A stretch of DNA of 62,869 nt from an uncultured Actinomyces sp. (GTDB taxonomy: Bacteria; Actinomycetota; Actinomycetes; Actinomycetales; Actinomycetaceae): contig UWSI01000009.1 in the NCBI GenBank assembly GCA_900541895.1, positions 1-62,869 of the forward strand, read 5' to 3'. Below the pieces are notes generated by a model. It saw only the letters and a program-made list of their open reading frames with translations, searched no databases and was not told where the DNA came from. Below are positions 33,341 through 42,141 of the stretch, one piece after another. Numbering within the stretch: position 1 is the first letter of the stretch; each line of letters begins with the position of its first letter. The translations under genes were made by a program, and so were the position numbers.

Positions 33341-33562
33341 ATGAAGAAGGGCATTCACCCCGAATATGTGGATACCGTTGTGACCTGCACCTGCGGCAAC
33401 ACTTTCCACACCCGTTCCACCATCACCTCTGGCGAGATGCGCGTGGACGTTTGCTCCGCTTGCCACCCGTTCTACACCGGCAAGCAGAAGATCCTCGACA
33501 CCGGCGGTCGTGTCGCCCGTTTCGAGGCGCGTTACGGAAAGCGCGTACGCCCCTCCAAGTGA
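33341..33562 (+). CDS. rpmE: 50S ribosomal protein L31 (zinc-binding type)
   Basis: The 73-aa large-subunit ribosomal protein carries all four zinc-ligand cysteines of the C+ type: C16, C18, C38 and C41 in VTCTCGNTF and VDVCSACHPFYTGKQ. The C-terminal tail is basic. CAGGAG lies eight bases before ATG 33341. Zinc-free paralogues usually replace it during zinc starvation; none is in the window. A hairpin follows before prfA. Confidence 0.97.
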   Translation: MKKGIHPEYVDTVVTCTCGNTFHTRSTITSGEMRVDVCSACHPFYTGKQKILDTGGRVARFEARYGKRVRPSK

Positions 33563-33570
33563 GCTTTTAC

Positions 33571-33603
33571 TCGGCGCCGACGACTTATGGTCGTCGGCGC
33601 CGA
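33571..33603 (+). terminator. Hairpin terminator between rpmE and prfA
   Basis: A 14-bp perfect stem TCGGCGCCGACGAC pairs with GTCGTCGGCGCCGA around loop TTATG. It lies eight bases after the rpmE stop and is followed by TGTGTTTC, a weak U-tract. It may be partial, letting prfA be read through. Confidence 0.7.
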
Positions 33604-33651
33604 TGTGTTTCAACAGCTACCCTTGAACTACTCCCGCAGGAAGGATCAGAC

Positions 33652-34752
33652 ATGAGTGCTCTTGGAGAAGAATTCTCCGCATTGGACGCGCTACTTGACG
33701 AACACGCGCAGCTTGAAACTCGAATGTCTGATCCGGAGGTCCTTTCTTCCCCCAAGCTTCTCAAGCAAGTCTCTCGTCGTTACGCGGAGCTTTCGCGCAT
33801 TAAAGCCGCTGCGGATCAGCTGGAACGTGCGCAGGGAGATCTCGAGGCCGCTCGGGAGCTTGCCGAAGACGATTCCTCTTTCGCAGAGGAAATCCCCGCA
33901 TTGGAAGAAGCAGAGCGAAGCGCTCACGAACATCTTCTGTCTATCCTTGCGCCGCGAGATCCCGATGATGCCTGTGATGTCATCTTGGAAATCAAAGCAG
34001 GTGAAGGCGGTGAAGAATCCGCACTGTTTGCCGCTGATCTTGCTCGGATGTATCTGCGCTACGCGGATTCGAAGGGGTGGAAGACCACTGAGTTGTCCTC
34101 GACTTACACGGAGCTAGGCGGTTTTAAAGAAGTCACCCTTGCGATTAGAGCATCTGGTAATCCCGCACCAGATGAAGGAGTGTGGGCGCACCTGAAGTAT
34201 GAAGGGGGAGTGCACCGAGTACAGCGAGTTCCCGTCACCGAGTCGCAGGGACGTGTGCATACCAGTGCTGCGGGCGTTTTCGTCATGCCCGAACTCGAAG
34301 TCGATGATGAGATTGTCATTGACCCCAATGATTTGCGAATTGATGTCTACCGTTCCTCAGGTCCGGGTGGGCAGTCGGTGAACACCACCGATTCAGCTGT
34401 CCGCATTACCCACCTTCCTTCGGGCATCGTCGTTTCCATGCAAAATGAGAAGTCTCAGCTTCAAAATAAAGAGGCCGCGCTTCGCGTTCTTGCTTCGCGC
34501 TTAGCTGCTGAAGCAAAAGCCAAACGCGAGGCTGAGGCCTCGGCACAGCGCCTTTCCCAGGTTCGAACAGTTGACCGTTCAGAGCGTGTTCGAACCTACA
34601 ACTTCCCCGAGAATCGCATTGCTGATCACCGTAGTGGTTTCAAGGCATACAACCTTGACCAGGTGCTTGACGGCGCGCTTGACCCGGTTATTGAATCTCT
34701 TCAAAGCGCAGATGAGGCCGAACGTCTCGCCTCCGCAGACGCACATGTATGA
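33652..34752 (+). CDS. prfA: Peptide chain release factor 1
   Basis: The 366-aa factor recognises UAA/UAG and triggers peptidyl-tRNA hydrolysis. It has an N-terminal coiled region (1-110), IKAGEGGEESALFAADL, the GGQ catalytic loop SSGPGGQSVNTTDSAVRIT, and the C-terminal RTYNFPENRIADHR. ATG 33652 was chosen because it follows CAGGAAGG and starts the family N-terminus; the longer ORF runs through rpmE. prmC, which methylates the GGQ glutamine, overlaps its stop (ATGA). Confidence 0.97.
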   Translation: MSALGEEFSALDALLDEHAQLETRMSDPEVLSSPKLLKQVSRRYAELSRIKAAADQLERAQGDLEAARELAEDDSSFAEEIPALEEAERSAHEHLLSILAPRDPDDACDVILEIKAGEGGEESALFAADLARMYLRYADSKGWKTTELSSTYTELGGFKEVTLAIRASGNPAPDEGVWAHLKYEGGVHRVQRVPVTESQGRVHTSAAGVFVMPELEVDDEIVIDPNDLRIDVYRSSGPGGQSVNTTDSAVRITHLPSGIVVSMQNEKSQLQNKEAALRVLASRLAAEAKAKREAEASAQRLSQVRTVDRSERVRTYNFPENRIADHRSGFKAYNLDQVLDGALDPVIESLQSADEAERLASADAHV

Positions 34753-35618
34753 GTTCGCAAACTGAGCTTATTGCGTGGGGTTCATCCCTCTTGAATACCC
34801 TTGAAGGTGATGAAGGGGGAGCGACTCCCTTGGCCGAGGCACGCTACCTCTTAACGTGGGCCTTGGGCGTCGATTCTTTGCTATTTGCCCCCCGCGAAGT
34901 TCCTCCAGCCAACGAGGCTGCCTACCGCGCTGCAGTCACCCAACGCGCCCTCCGCCACCCGCGAAGCCATGTGACTGGTGAAATGTATTTCAGAGGCCTT
35001 GTTCTTTCAGGTGGTAAAGGAGTCTTCACTGTTCGGCCCGAAACCGAGATGCTTGTCGAGCATGTTGAGGAGCTGACGCGTTCCGGAGCGCTTCCTGATG
35101 GTGAATGGGTTGATCTGTGTACTGGGTCTGCGGCGATTGCGCTTGCACTTTCTATTGAAACTGGCCATCAGGTGACCGCCGTTGAAATTGACTCTGATGC
35201 CTTTGCTTATGCCGAGCGCAACCTCGCTCGATACCCGAAAGCCCAGATTCGCCTCGTCAAGGGGGACGCGACGGCCACCGACACTCTGCGCGAGTTCAAT
35301 GGGAAAACCTCATTGGTCGTGACAAACCCGCCCTATGTGCCCGCGCAGGAGGCGCCGACACAAATCGAGGCGCAGCAGGACCCTGCGCGCGCTCTATACG
35401 GTGGGGGAGACGACGGTACTGAGATTCCTCGTCGGATTATTGAACGTTCGCGTGAGCTCCTTGTTAGCGGGGGGATGCTGGCTATGGAGCACTCTCCCTC
35501 GCAGGCACAAACGCTCCGAGAAGTCGCGGTGATGAACGGATTTACTCAGGTTCATACTCGCAGTGATTTAAGCGGAGTTGAGCGTTTCCTCATCGCTTGG
35601 AAAACACAGAGAAAGTAA
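34749..35618 (+). CDS. prmC: Release factor glutamine methyltransferase
   Basis: The 289-aa SAM-dependent N5-glutamine methyltransferase modifies the GGQ motif of release factors. It has the N-terminal helical domain (1-85), the SAM motif WVDLCTGSAAIALAL, and the catalytic VTNPPYVP. The ATG lies in an ATGA overlap with prfA, its substrate gene. That coupling is the usual arrangement. tsaC follows after six bases. Confidence 0.95.
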   Translation: MSSQTELIAWGSSLLNTLEGDEGGATPLAEARYLLTWALGVDSLLFAPREVPPANEAAYRAAVTQRALRHPRSHVTGEMYFRGLVLSGGKGVFTVRPETEMLVEHVEELTRSGALPDGEWVDLCTGSAAIALALSIETGHQVTAVEIDSDAFAYAERNLARYPKAQIRLVKGDATATDTLREFNGKTSLVVTNPPYVPAQEAPTQIEAQQDPARALYGGGDDGTEIPRRIIERSRELLVSGGMLAMEHSPSQAQTLREVAVMNGFTQVHTRSDLSGVERFLIAWKTQRK

Positions 35619-35624
35619 TTCACA

Positions 35625-36269
35625 GTGGAACAGATTTTTGAGTGCGCTCATGGCTGGACAAAGGACGAGCTCGACCTCCTTGAAGGACAGATCCGGGAGG
35701 GTGCGTTGGTTGTCCTGCCAACTGATACCGTGTATGGAATCGGCGTATCCGCCGATGATCATGAGGGTGTTCGTCGTCTTCTTGCGGCGAAAGGCAGAGG
35801 AGAGACAATGCCCCCTCCTGTACTGGTCGCCTCTGTTGAGCAAGCGCAGAGTGTCTCAATTGACCTTGACGACGATGCCATTGGGCTGATGAAAGCCTTC
35901 TGGCCGGGTGCGCTCACGCTAATTGTGCGCGCAAACCCCAGTGTGAACTGGGATCTGGGAAAAACTCACGGCACAGTCGCGCTTCGCATGCCCAATCATC
36001 CGCAAGTGTGTGAGCTGCTCGAGGCCGTGGGACCGATGGCAGTGACCTCAGCCAACCTAACGGGACAGCCTCCTGCGACAAATATTGATGAAGCGCTCGG
36101 ATACTTCCGTGGCACGGTAGACTACTACGTGAATTCGGGGCCGACCCAGAGCGCACAACCGTCCACAATTATCGATTGTGCACACGGTCAGGCTCGCGTA
36201 CTTCGCGAAGGAGCACTGAGCGTAGAAGATATCGCCAGGGTGCTGGACTATCAGCCCCTAGCTCGCTGA
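35625..36269 (+). CDS. tsaC: L-threonylcarbamoyladenylate synthase (Sua5/YrdC/TsaC)
   Basis: The 214-aa YrdC-fold enzyme makes threonylcarbamoyl-AMP from threonine, bicarbonate and ATP for t6A37 of tRNA. The fold signatures are LVVLPTDTVYGIGVSA, KGRGETMPPPVLVAS, FWPGALTLIVRAN, VALRMPNHP, and the late TSANLTGQPPATN. It lacks the extra C-terminal Sua5 domain. The start is GTG 35625, six bases after prmC, with only a weak AGAGAAAG ribosome site. Confidence 0.94.
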   Translation: MEQIFECAHGWTKDELDLLEGQIREGALVVLPTDTVYGIGVSADDHEGVRRLLAAKGRGETMPPPVLVASVEQAQSVSIDLDDDAIGLMKAFWPGALTLIVRANPSVNWDLGKTHGTVALRMPNHPQVCELLEAVGPMAVTSANLTGQPPATNIDEALGYFRGTVDYYVNSGPTQSAQPSTIIDCAHGQARVLREGALSVEDIARVLDYQPLAR

Positions 36270-36288
36270 GAGAGGAGACATCGACGCC

Positions 36289-37440
36289 GTGAAGGTTTAT
36301 GTCCTGCTGATGGTCGTGGCTGGCGCACTCACCGTGCTGCTGACACCGCTGGTCCGCTGGGCATGCCTGCGTTGGGGGATTGTCCCCAAGCTGCGCAGCA
36401 GAGATATCCAATCCACTCCGATTCCTCGACTTGGGGGAATCGCGATCACCATCGCCCTGGTGATCACGATGCTCATCAGTGCACGAATTCCCTATATGTC
36501 GCCTCTCTTTGAAACGAATGCTGCCTGGGCTGTTGTCGTGGGTGCACTCGCAATGTGCATTCTCGGTGTGGTCGATGATGTCGTGGAATTGGACTGGCTG
36601 ACGAAACTTTCCGGACAGATTCTGATCGCAGGATCGATGGCCTTCAACGGCGTGCAATTGGTAAGTTTCCCAATTTTCGGTGTCACCATTGGCTCCTCGC
36701 GCCTCTCCTTGATGCTTACCGTTTTTCTCATCGTCGGAATTATGAATGCGGTGAACTTCATTGACGGTCTGGATGGTTTGGCTGCTGGTGTCGTCGGGAT
36801 CGGAGCTGCGGCGTTCTTCGTCTACTCCTATGTGCTCACGCGGATCATGGGGGCGGCTTCATACGCGACGACTGCATCTTTGGCGGTCATTACCTTGGTC
36901 GGAGTCTGCTTGGGCTTCTTGTGGTTTAACTTCCACCCTTCCTCAATCATGATGGGTGGGGGTTCTGAGACAATGGGCCTGGTTCTGGCCGCTGCAGGAA
37001 TCATCGTTACGGGGCAGGTCGACCCTTCTGTTTTAGGCGGACAACAGCTGTTGGTTTCCTTCCTTCCGCTATTGCTTCCTATTTCGGTCATCTGCGTCCC
37101 CATTGGAGATCTTGTCGTCACCACGATTCGACGAATGCTCAGGGGGAAGAGTCCCTTCCATGCGGATCGCTCGCACTTCCACGACCGCCTACTTGCTCGG
37201 GGACACTCGCACCGAGGTGTTGTCGCAATCTTATGGATGTGGACTGCCCTAGTAGCTTTCCCTCCGGTCGCAATTCTTGTCCATGACTGGAAGCGTGTTG
37301 CACTGTGTGCACTTCCAGCACTGGCCTTGGGCGTTTGGCTCACCGCTTCAGAATTCCCCGCTTTTACGCGCGCACGTCGGCGTGCGCGTCAAGATCACAT
37401 TGAAGCCACCACTCCCGAGACTCCCAAGGAAAATGCATGA
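36289..37440 (+). CDS. wecA: Polyprenyl-phosphate GlcNAc-1-phosphate transferase (WecA/TagO family, GT4)
   Basis: The 383-aa polytopic membrane enzyme transfers a sugar 1-phosphate, usually GlcNAc-1-P, from its UDP donor to a polyprenyl phosphate. This begins synthesis of a cell-wall glycan. Conserved stretches are STPIPRLGGIAI, VDDVVELDWLTKLSGQ, NAVNFIDGLDGLAAG (aspartates), and the HADRSHFHDRLLARGHSHR segment. About ten helices are seen. The start is GTG 36289 after GAGAGGAGA. It overlaps the AtpI-like gene by four bases and precedes the ATP synthase operon, an arrangement common in actinobacteria. Confidence 0.92.
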   Translation: MKVYVLLMVVAGALTVLLTPLVRWACLRWGIVPKLRSRDIQSTPIPRLGGIAITIALVITMLISARIPYMSPLFETNAAWAVVVGALAMCILGVVDDVVELDWLTKLSGQILIAGSMAFNGVQLVSFPIFGVTIGSSRLSLMLTVFLIVGIMNAVNFIDGLDGLAAGVVGIGAAAFFVYSYVLTRIMGAASYATTASLAVITLVGVCLGFLWFNFHPSSIMMGGGSETMGLVLAAAGIIVTGQVDPSVLGGQQLLVSFLPLLLPISVICVPIGDLVVTTIRRMLRGKSPFHADRSHFHDRLLARGHSHRGVVAILWMWTALVAFPPVAILVHDWKRVALCALPALALGVWLTASEFPAFTRARRRARQDHIEATTPETPKENA

Positions 37441-37904
37441 GTGATTCTTTGCAGGCGCATCAGAAAGATATTCAGTTGGTCATGTGCCGCCTGTGGGGTG
37501 TCATTGCTGTGGGTGCCTTGATTGTCGGTGTATGGCAAGCATGGGTCGGATACGGCCTGCGTAGCTTGCTTCTTCCTGTACTTATGTTGGCGTTGGGCGC
37601 TGTCACGCATGTGTGCCTTGGCGCCATGATTCGTAGTGATGTAGTGACCCGACCGATGTGGATCTGGGCCCATATGTTCGGAACGTTTGCCATCTTGATC
37701 GGTGGATTATACCTGAGCAAAGCTTTAGGGGTATCTGCGATTGTCACCGGACTTGTTCTGATTTGTGAGCACTTTGTTGTTTTTGGCGGCCTTGGGGTTG
37801 CTTTAGCACGCACAATTCATGAGGTTCCGGTTATGGAAGAGCCAGTGATCGCAGATGCCGACTGTTCGTTGACGTTGACGAAAGAACAAAATTCTCAGGC
37901 ATAA
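37437..37904 (+). CDS. AtpI-like (ATP synthase protein I-type) membrane protein
   Basis: The 155-aa protein has four predicted membrane helices (about 20-35, 43-62, 72-95, 100-122) and a hydrophilic C-terminal tail. Sequence identity to characterised AtpI cannot be judged by eye. Position between wecA and atpB, size and topology fit the AtpI slot, where the protein helps assemble the c-ring. ATG 37437 is in an ATGA overlap with wecA. Confidence 0.75.
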   Translation: MSDSLQAHQKDIQLVMCRLWGVIAVGALIVGVWQAWVGYGLRSLLLPVLMLALGAVTHVCLGAMIRSDVVTRPMWIWAHMFGTFAILIGGLYLSKALGVSAIVTGLVLICEHFVVFGGLGVALARTIHEVPVMEEPVIADADCSLTLTKEQNSQA

Positions 37905-37905
37905 G

Positions 37906-37935
37906 TTCTTGATCCCAGGTTAGCTGGGCTACACT
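37906..37935 (+). promoter_or_regulatory. Candidate promoter of the ATP synthase operon
   Basis: TTCTTG (37906-37911) and TACACT (37930-37935) with an 18-base spacer lie just before atpB. The spacer overlaps a second weak -35 alternative, TTGATC (37909-37914). Confidence 0.4.
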
Positions 37936-37969
37936 GGACCGGGTTGACACAAGTGAGGAAGTGGAGCAC

Positions 37970-38857
37970 GTGGAATCGACAGTTCTCGGCGAAGAGAAGG
38001 CCGCACAGCGCAGCTACGCTATGCCTTTGTGGTACAAGGTTCTCATCGGTATTGTCGCGCTGATTGCTGCTGCAACATGTATTCCCGCTGTTACGCAGGC
38101 GCCCCACGCTCCCGGTATCCATGATTTCTTCCCCGATGCATTTTTTGGTGAGGGGACGCTCTTCCAATTCAATCGGCTGACACTGGTGCGCGTGGTCGCT
38201 GGAATTACACTGTGCTTGGTTTTCTGGCTCGGTGCCCGCAGCATTAAGCTCATGCCGGGGCGGGGACAGGTCCTCCTCGAAATGGCAGCCGAGTTTGTTC
38301 GCAATGGTATTTCCGTCGCGATGCTGGGTGAAGGCCGAGGCCGTCGTTGGGCCGCCTTTATCGGTGTTGTTTTCTTCGGCGTCCTTTTTATGAATATTCA
38401 GGGAATTATCCCCGGGATGAATATTGCAGCTTCCTCTGTGATGGCCGTGCCGATTGTTTTCGCTGTCATCGCCTACGTTTCATTCGTGGGTGCCGGAATT
38501 AAACAGTACGGTTTCTTCCATTTCTTCAAGTCGCAGCTTTTCCCCAAGGGATTGCCCTGGCCGATCTACTTCCTCATCACCCCCATCGAGTTCTTCTCGA
38601 CTTTTATTGTTCGTCCCGCAACCTTGGCTATTCGTCTTCTGTGCAACATGATTTCAGGGCACCTGCTTCTTGCACTGACCTATTTTGGAACGTCGAACCT
38701 TCTCATCGCTGCCGGTATGAAACAGACTGGTGCCCTCTTAACCGGAGCTGGCGCGGTTGCGGCGACGCTCTTCGAAATTTTCGTAGCTGTCTTGCAGGCG
38801 TACATTTTCGCCATGCTGACAGCGGTCTACATCAAGCTTTCAGTCGAAGAACACTAA
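37970..38857 (+). CDS. atpB: F1Fo ATP synthase subunit a
   Basis: The roughly 295-aa polytopic Fo subunit forms the proton half-channels. The essential Arg is in FIVRPATLAIRLLCNMISGH, and the C-terminal helix reads LFEIFVAVLQAYIFAMLTAVY. GTG 37970 is slightly preferred because GAGGA lies about ten bases upstream; GTG 37961 in the same frame is possible but nearly touches that site. It is the first gene of atpBEFHAGDC. Confidence 0.95.
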   Translation: MESTVLGEEKAAQRSYAMPLWYKVLIGIVALIAAATCIPAVTQAPHAPGIHDFFPDAFFGEGTLFQFNRLTLVRVVAGITLCLVFWLGARSIKLMPGRGQVLLEMAAEFVRNGISVAMLGEGRGRRWAAFIGVVFFGVLFMNIQGIIPGMNIAASSVMAVPIVFAVIAYVSFVGAGIKQYGFFHFFKSQLFPKGLPWPIYFLITPIEFFSTFIVRPATLAIRLLCNMISGHLLLALTYFGTSNLLIAAGMKQTGALLTGAGAVAATLFEIFVAVLQAYIFAMLTAVYIKLSVEEH

Positions 38858-38905
38858 AGGCTTCTTGCGCCTTCGACTGATTCACCAAAGGAAAAGGAAA
38901 GAAAA

Positions 38906-39109
38906 ATGACCGGATCCCTTGCCTACATCGGCTACGGCCTGGCTGCGATTGGCCCTGGTATTGGTATTGGCCTCCTCGTGGGAAAGACCCAGGAAGCAAC
39001 CGCACGCCAGCCTGAGATCGCCGGTAAGCTCTTCACCAACATGATTATTGGTGCGGCACTTGCTGAGGCTCTTGGCCTGATCGGCTTCGTTCTGCCCTTC
39101 ATTGTCTGA
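38906..39109 (+). CDS. atpE: F1Fo ATP synthase subunit c
   Basis: The 67-aa double-helix hairpin forms the rotor ring. The glycine-rich first helix GPGIGIGLLVG and the loop ARQPE are present. The ion-carrying Glu54 is in ALAEALGLIGFVLP. The residues around it lack the Gln/Ser pattern of sodium-binding rings, so a proton ring is likely. A GGAAAGGAAAG ribosome site precedes it. Its stop shares a base with the atpF start. Confidence 0.97.
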   Translation: MTGSLAYIGYGLAAIGPGIGIGLLVGKTQEATARQPEIAGKLFTNMIIGAALAEALGLIGFVLPFIV

Positions 39110-39672
39110 TGTTCACACAGCTTGTTCCTATGTCCGAGGGATCGGTCGGAGGAATTGGCGTTGTTCTGCCTCCTCTCTATGAGATTTTCTGGTCAGCGCT
39201 GATTCTCCTGGTCATCCTCTTGGTCGTCGGTTTGTACGCGTTGCCGCGGATCTACTCGATGATCGACCAGCGACGCGACGCCATTCAGGAAGGCCTCGAT
39301 AACGCTGAGAAAGCTCGCGAAGATCTCTCTCTTGCTTCGCGTAAGAAAGAAGAGCTGCTTCGTGATGCTCAGGCTGAGGCTCACCAGATTCGTGAAGATG
39401 CACGTGCTCAGGCCCAGCAGATCGTCGCACAGGCACGTCTTGATGCGCAGGTAGAGGCACAGCGCGTGCAAGATGCCGCTCAGCGTCAGATTCTTGCCGA
39501 GCGGCAGGCCGCGCAGATTAGCCTGCGTAGCGATGTTGGTTTGCTCGCTAGCGAACTCGCAGAGAAGCTTGTGGGTGAGCATCTGGAGAATACTGATCTC
39601 ACTGCTCGCGTTGTAGATCGCTTCTTGGATGAACTCGAGGCTGAAGAAGTTCCCGTTGGTGGTGCGAACTGA
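39109..39672 (+). CDS. atpF: F1Fo ATP synthase subunit b
   Basis: The 187-aa peripheral stalk subunit has one membrane helix near the N-terminus (about 22-45, EIFWSALILLVILLVVGLYAL) followed by a long charged coiled coil rich in Ala, Gln and Glu. The C-terminus binds the delta subunit. ATG 39109 uses the A of the atpE stop. The N-terminal extension before the helix is usual in actinobacteria. Confidence 0.95.
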   Translation: MFTQLVPMSEGSVGGIGVVLPPLYEIFWSALILLVILLVVGLYALPRIYSMIDQRRDAIQEGLDNAEKAREDLSLASRKKEELLRDAQAEAHQIREDARAQAQQIVAQARLDAQVEAQRVQDAAQRQILAERQAAQISLRSDVGLLASELAEKLVGEHLENTDLTARVVDRFLDELEAEEVPVGGAN

Positions 39673-40460
39673 TGACTCCTGAGTTGTTACGCGAACGTCT
39701 TGCGCAGGCGGGCGACGAGCGTATGAAGGTAGCGGAAGATCTTTTCGGCGTCGCAGACTTTTTGCGAACGAATTCTTCTGTCCAACGTGCACTCACCGAC
39801 CCTTCGCGAGAACAGAGTGATAAAGACGCTCTTGTTGATCGTCTTTTTGCTCCGGTTGTATCTGCTGTCTCGATTCAGTGTCTGCATGACCTGGTAGCGG
39901 GTCACTGGTCCCGTCCGCGTGACATCGTGCACGCTGTCGAAGAAGCAGGCTGCGATGCAGTGCTGCTCAGCGCGCAATTTGATGGGGTATTGGAAGAAAC
40001 AGAAGCTCAACTTGTTGCGGTTTCTGTTTTCCTTCAGTCACATCGTGATCTCAGAAATGAACTCTCTGACCTGTCTGCCCTTTCTCCAAAGGGGCGCGCA
40101 GATCTTGCCCAGATGGTGTTCCAGAGTGTTCTTGGCCAGCCGAGTCTGCGTCTTTTGCGCCGATGCGTGGGACGAGCCTCGCATGGCCATCTCTTGGGAA
40201 AGCTGCGGGAATTGGCTGTTCGCGCGGCAAAGCTCTCCGGTCGACGCTTCGTATTCGTTGAGTCGGCACACGAGCTGAGCGACGACCAGAAGACGCGTCT
40301 CGAGAAGATTCTTGAGACCAAGCTGGCCAGCCCCGTTTCGGCAACCTACACGCTGCGCCCTGAACTGCTCGGCGGCCTCGTCATCCGAATGGGGACGGAG
40401 CGAGTCGATGCATCACTGGCCACGCGAGTTGGCGCTCTCAAACGTTCGATCGTCGGTTAA
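39672..40460 (+). CDS. atpH: F1Fo ATP synthase subunit delta
   Basis: The 262-aa OSCP/delta subunit links the peripheral stalk to the top of F1. The C-terminal signature ETKLASPVSATYTLRPELLG with LGGLVIRMG is clear. The protein is longer than the E. coli form (about 177 aa), as is usual in actinobacteria. The start shares the final A of the atpF stop, showing tight coupling. Confidence 0.93.
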   Translation: MTPELLRERLAQAGDERMKVAEDLFGVADFLRTNSSVQRALTDPSREQSDKDALVDRLFAPVVSAVSIQCLHDLVAGHWSRPRDIVHAVEEAGCDAVLLSAQFDGVLEETEAQLVAVSVFLQSHRDLRNELSDLSALSPKGRADLAQMVFQSVLGQPSLRLLRRCVGRASHGHLLGKLRELAVRAAKLSGRRFVFVESAHELSDDQKTRLEKILETKLASPVSATYTLRPELLGGLVIRMGTERVDASLATRVGALKRSIVG

Positions 40461-40498
40461 GCCCGATGTGTCTGAGGAATAGATAGAAGGAATGCTCA

Positions 40499-42139
40499 AT
40501 GGCTGATCTGTCCATTAGCCCCGAGGAAGTACGGGCGGCGCTCGACTCTTTCGTGGAATCGTATCAACCTGCACAGGTTGCGACCGATGAAGTCGGTCAT
40601 GTTACCGAAACTGCTGACGGTATTGCCCACCTTGAAGGGCTTCCCGGAACTATGGCAAACGAACTCCTGCGTTTTGAGGACGGGACGCTGGGGCTTGCTA
40701 TGAACCTTGAACAACGTGAAATCGGCACCGTTGTCCTTGGGGATTTCTCCTCCATTGAAGAAGGACAGCCTGTTTACCGTACCGGCGAAGTGCTCTCAGT
40801 CCCCGTTGGTGATGGTTACCTCGGTCGTACCGTCGATCCGCTGGGCCGCCCGATCGACGGCCTCGGTGATATCACCGACCTGGAAGGTCGACGAGCACTG
40901 GAACTTCAGGCTCCGGGTGTCATGATGCGTAAGTCGGTTCACGAGCCGCTGCAGACCGGCCTGAAGGCGATCGACTCTATGATCCCGATTGGTCGCGGTC
41001 AGCGTCAGCTCATCATTGGTGACCGTCAAACCGGTAAGACCGCGATCGCCTTAGACACGATCATTAACCAGCGTGACAACTGGCTTTCCGGCGATGTCAA
41101 CAAGCAGGTTCGATGCATCTATGTCGCCATCGGCCAGAAGGGTTCGACAATCGCTTCGGTTCGCTCGACTCTAGAGGACGCCGGAGCAATGGAGTACACG
41201 ACGATCGTTGCTTCTCCGGCCTCGGATCCCGCGGGCTACAAGTACATGGCTCCCTACACGGGTAGCGCCATTGGCCAGCACTGGATGTACCAGGGCAAGC
41301 ACGTCCTCATCGTTTTCGATGACCTTTCTAAGCAGGCTGAGGCCTACCGCGCGGTTTCGCTTCTTCTGCGCCGTCCGCCGGGGCGTGAAGCATACCCCGG
41401 TGACGTCTTCTACTTGCACTCACGCTTGCTGGAACGCTGTGCAAAGCTCTCCGACGAGCTCGGTGGGGGATCGATGACCGGTTTGCCGATTATCGAAACC
41501 AAGGCAAATGACGTTTCTGCCTACATTCCGACCAACGTTATTTCGATTACCGATGGTCAGATCTTCCTTCAGTCTGACCTCTTCAACTCGAACCAACGAC
41601 CAGCTGTTGATGTCGGTATTTCGGTGTCTCGTGTCGGTGGCGCTGCTCAGATTAAGGCGATGAAGAAGGTCGCCGGTACTTTGAAGCTCACGCTTGCGCA
41701 GTACCGTTCGATGGCGGCTTTCGCGATGTTTGCATCCGATCTTGATGCTGCAACGCGTCGTCAGCTCACGCGTGGTGAGCGTCTCATGGAGCTTCTCAAG
41801 CAGCCGCAAAACTCGCCCTATGTTGTTCAAGACCAGGTTGCCTCAATCTGGGCCGGAACAAATGGCTACCTCGATGACCTCGAGGTGAGCGAAGTTCTCT
41901 CCTTTGAAAGCGGTCTGCTGGACTACTTGCGTGCAAACTCCACGGTTCTTGATGAGATCGCCGCCACCGGTGAGCTCTCGAAGGAAACCGAAGAGGCCTT
42001 GCGCACTGCGGTTGAGACCTTCCATAGCCAATGGGTGAGCGCGAAGGCGGCACCGGTCTCGCTTGATGACGCTGAGGTGCAGGCCGAGCGTTCTCAGGAA
42101 GAAATCGTTCGCTCGCGCCCGGTAGTGTCTGAGGCCTGA
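40499..42139 (+). CDS. atpA: F1Fo ATP synthase subunit alpha
   Basis: The 546-aa non-catalytic F1 subunit has the P-loop GDRQTGKTAIALDTI, the family signature YRAVSLLLRRPPGREAYPGD, and PAVDVGISVSRVGGAAQ. GAAGGA precedes ATG 40499 by about eight bases. It is 38 bases after atpH and two bases before atpG. The C-terminal tail (about 515-546) is charged, as in other actinobacterial alphas. Confidence 0.98.
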   Translation: MADLSISPEEVRAALDSFVESYQPAQVATDEVGHVTETADGIAHLEGLPGTMANELLRFEDGTLGLAMNLEQREIGTVVLGDFSSIEEGQPVYRTGEVLSVPVGDGYLGRTVDPLGRPIDGLGDITDLEGRRALELQAPGVMMRKSVHEPLQTGLKAIDSMIPIGRGQRQLIIGDRQTGKTAIALDTIINQRDNWLSGDVNKQVRCIYVAIGQKGSTIASVRSTLEDAGAMEYTTIVASPASDPAGYKYMAPYTGSAIGQHWMYQGKHVLIVFDDLSKQAEAYRAVSLLLRRPPGREAYPGDVFYLHSRLLERCAKLSDELGGGSMTGLPIIETKANDVSAYIPTNVISITDGQIFLQSDLFNSNQRPAVDVGISVSRVGGAAQIKAMKKVAGTLKLTLAQYRSMAAFAMFASDLDAATRRQLTRGERLMELLKQPQNSPYVVQDQVASIWAGTNGYLDDLEVSEVLSFESGLLDYLRANSTVLDEIAATGELSKETEEALRTAVETFHSQWVSAKAAPVSLDDAEVQAERSQEEIVRSRPVVSEA

Positions 42140-42141
42140 GT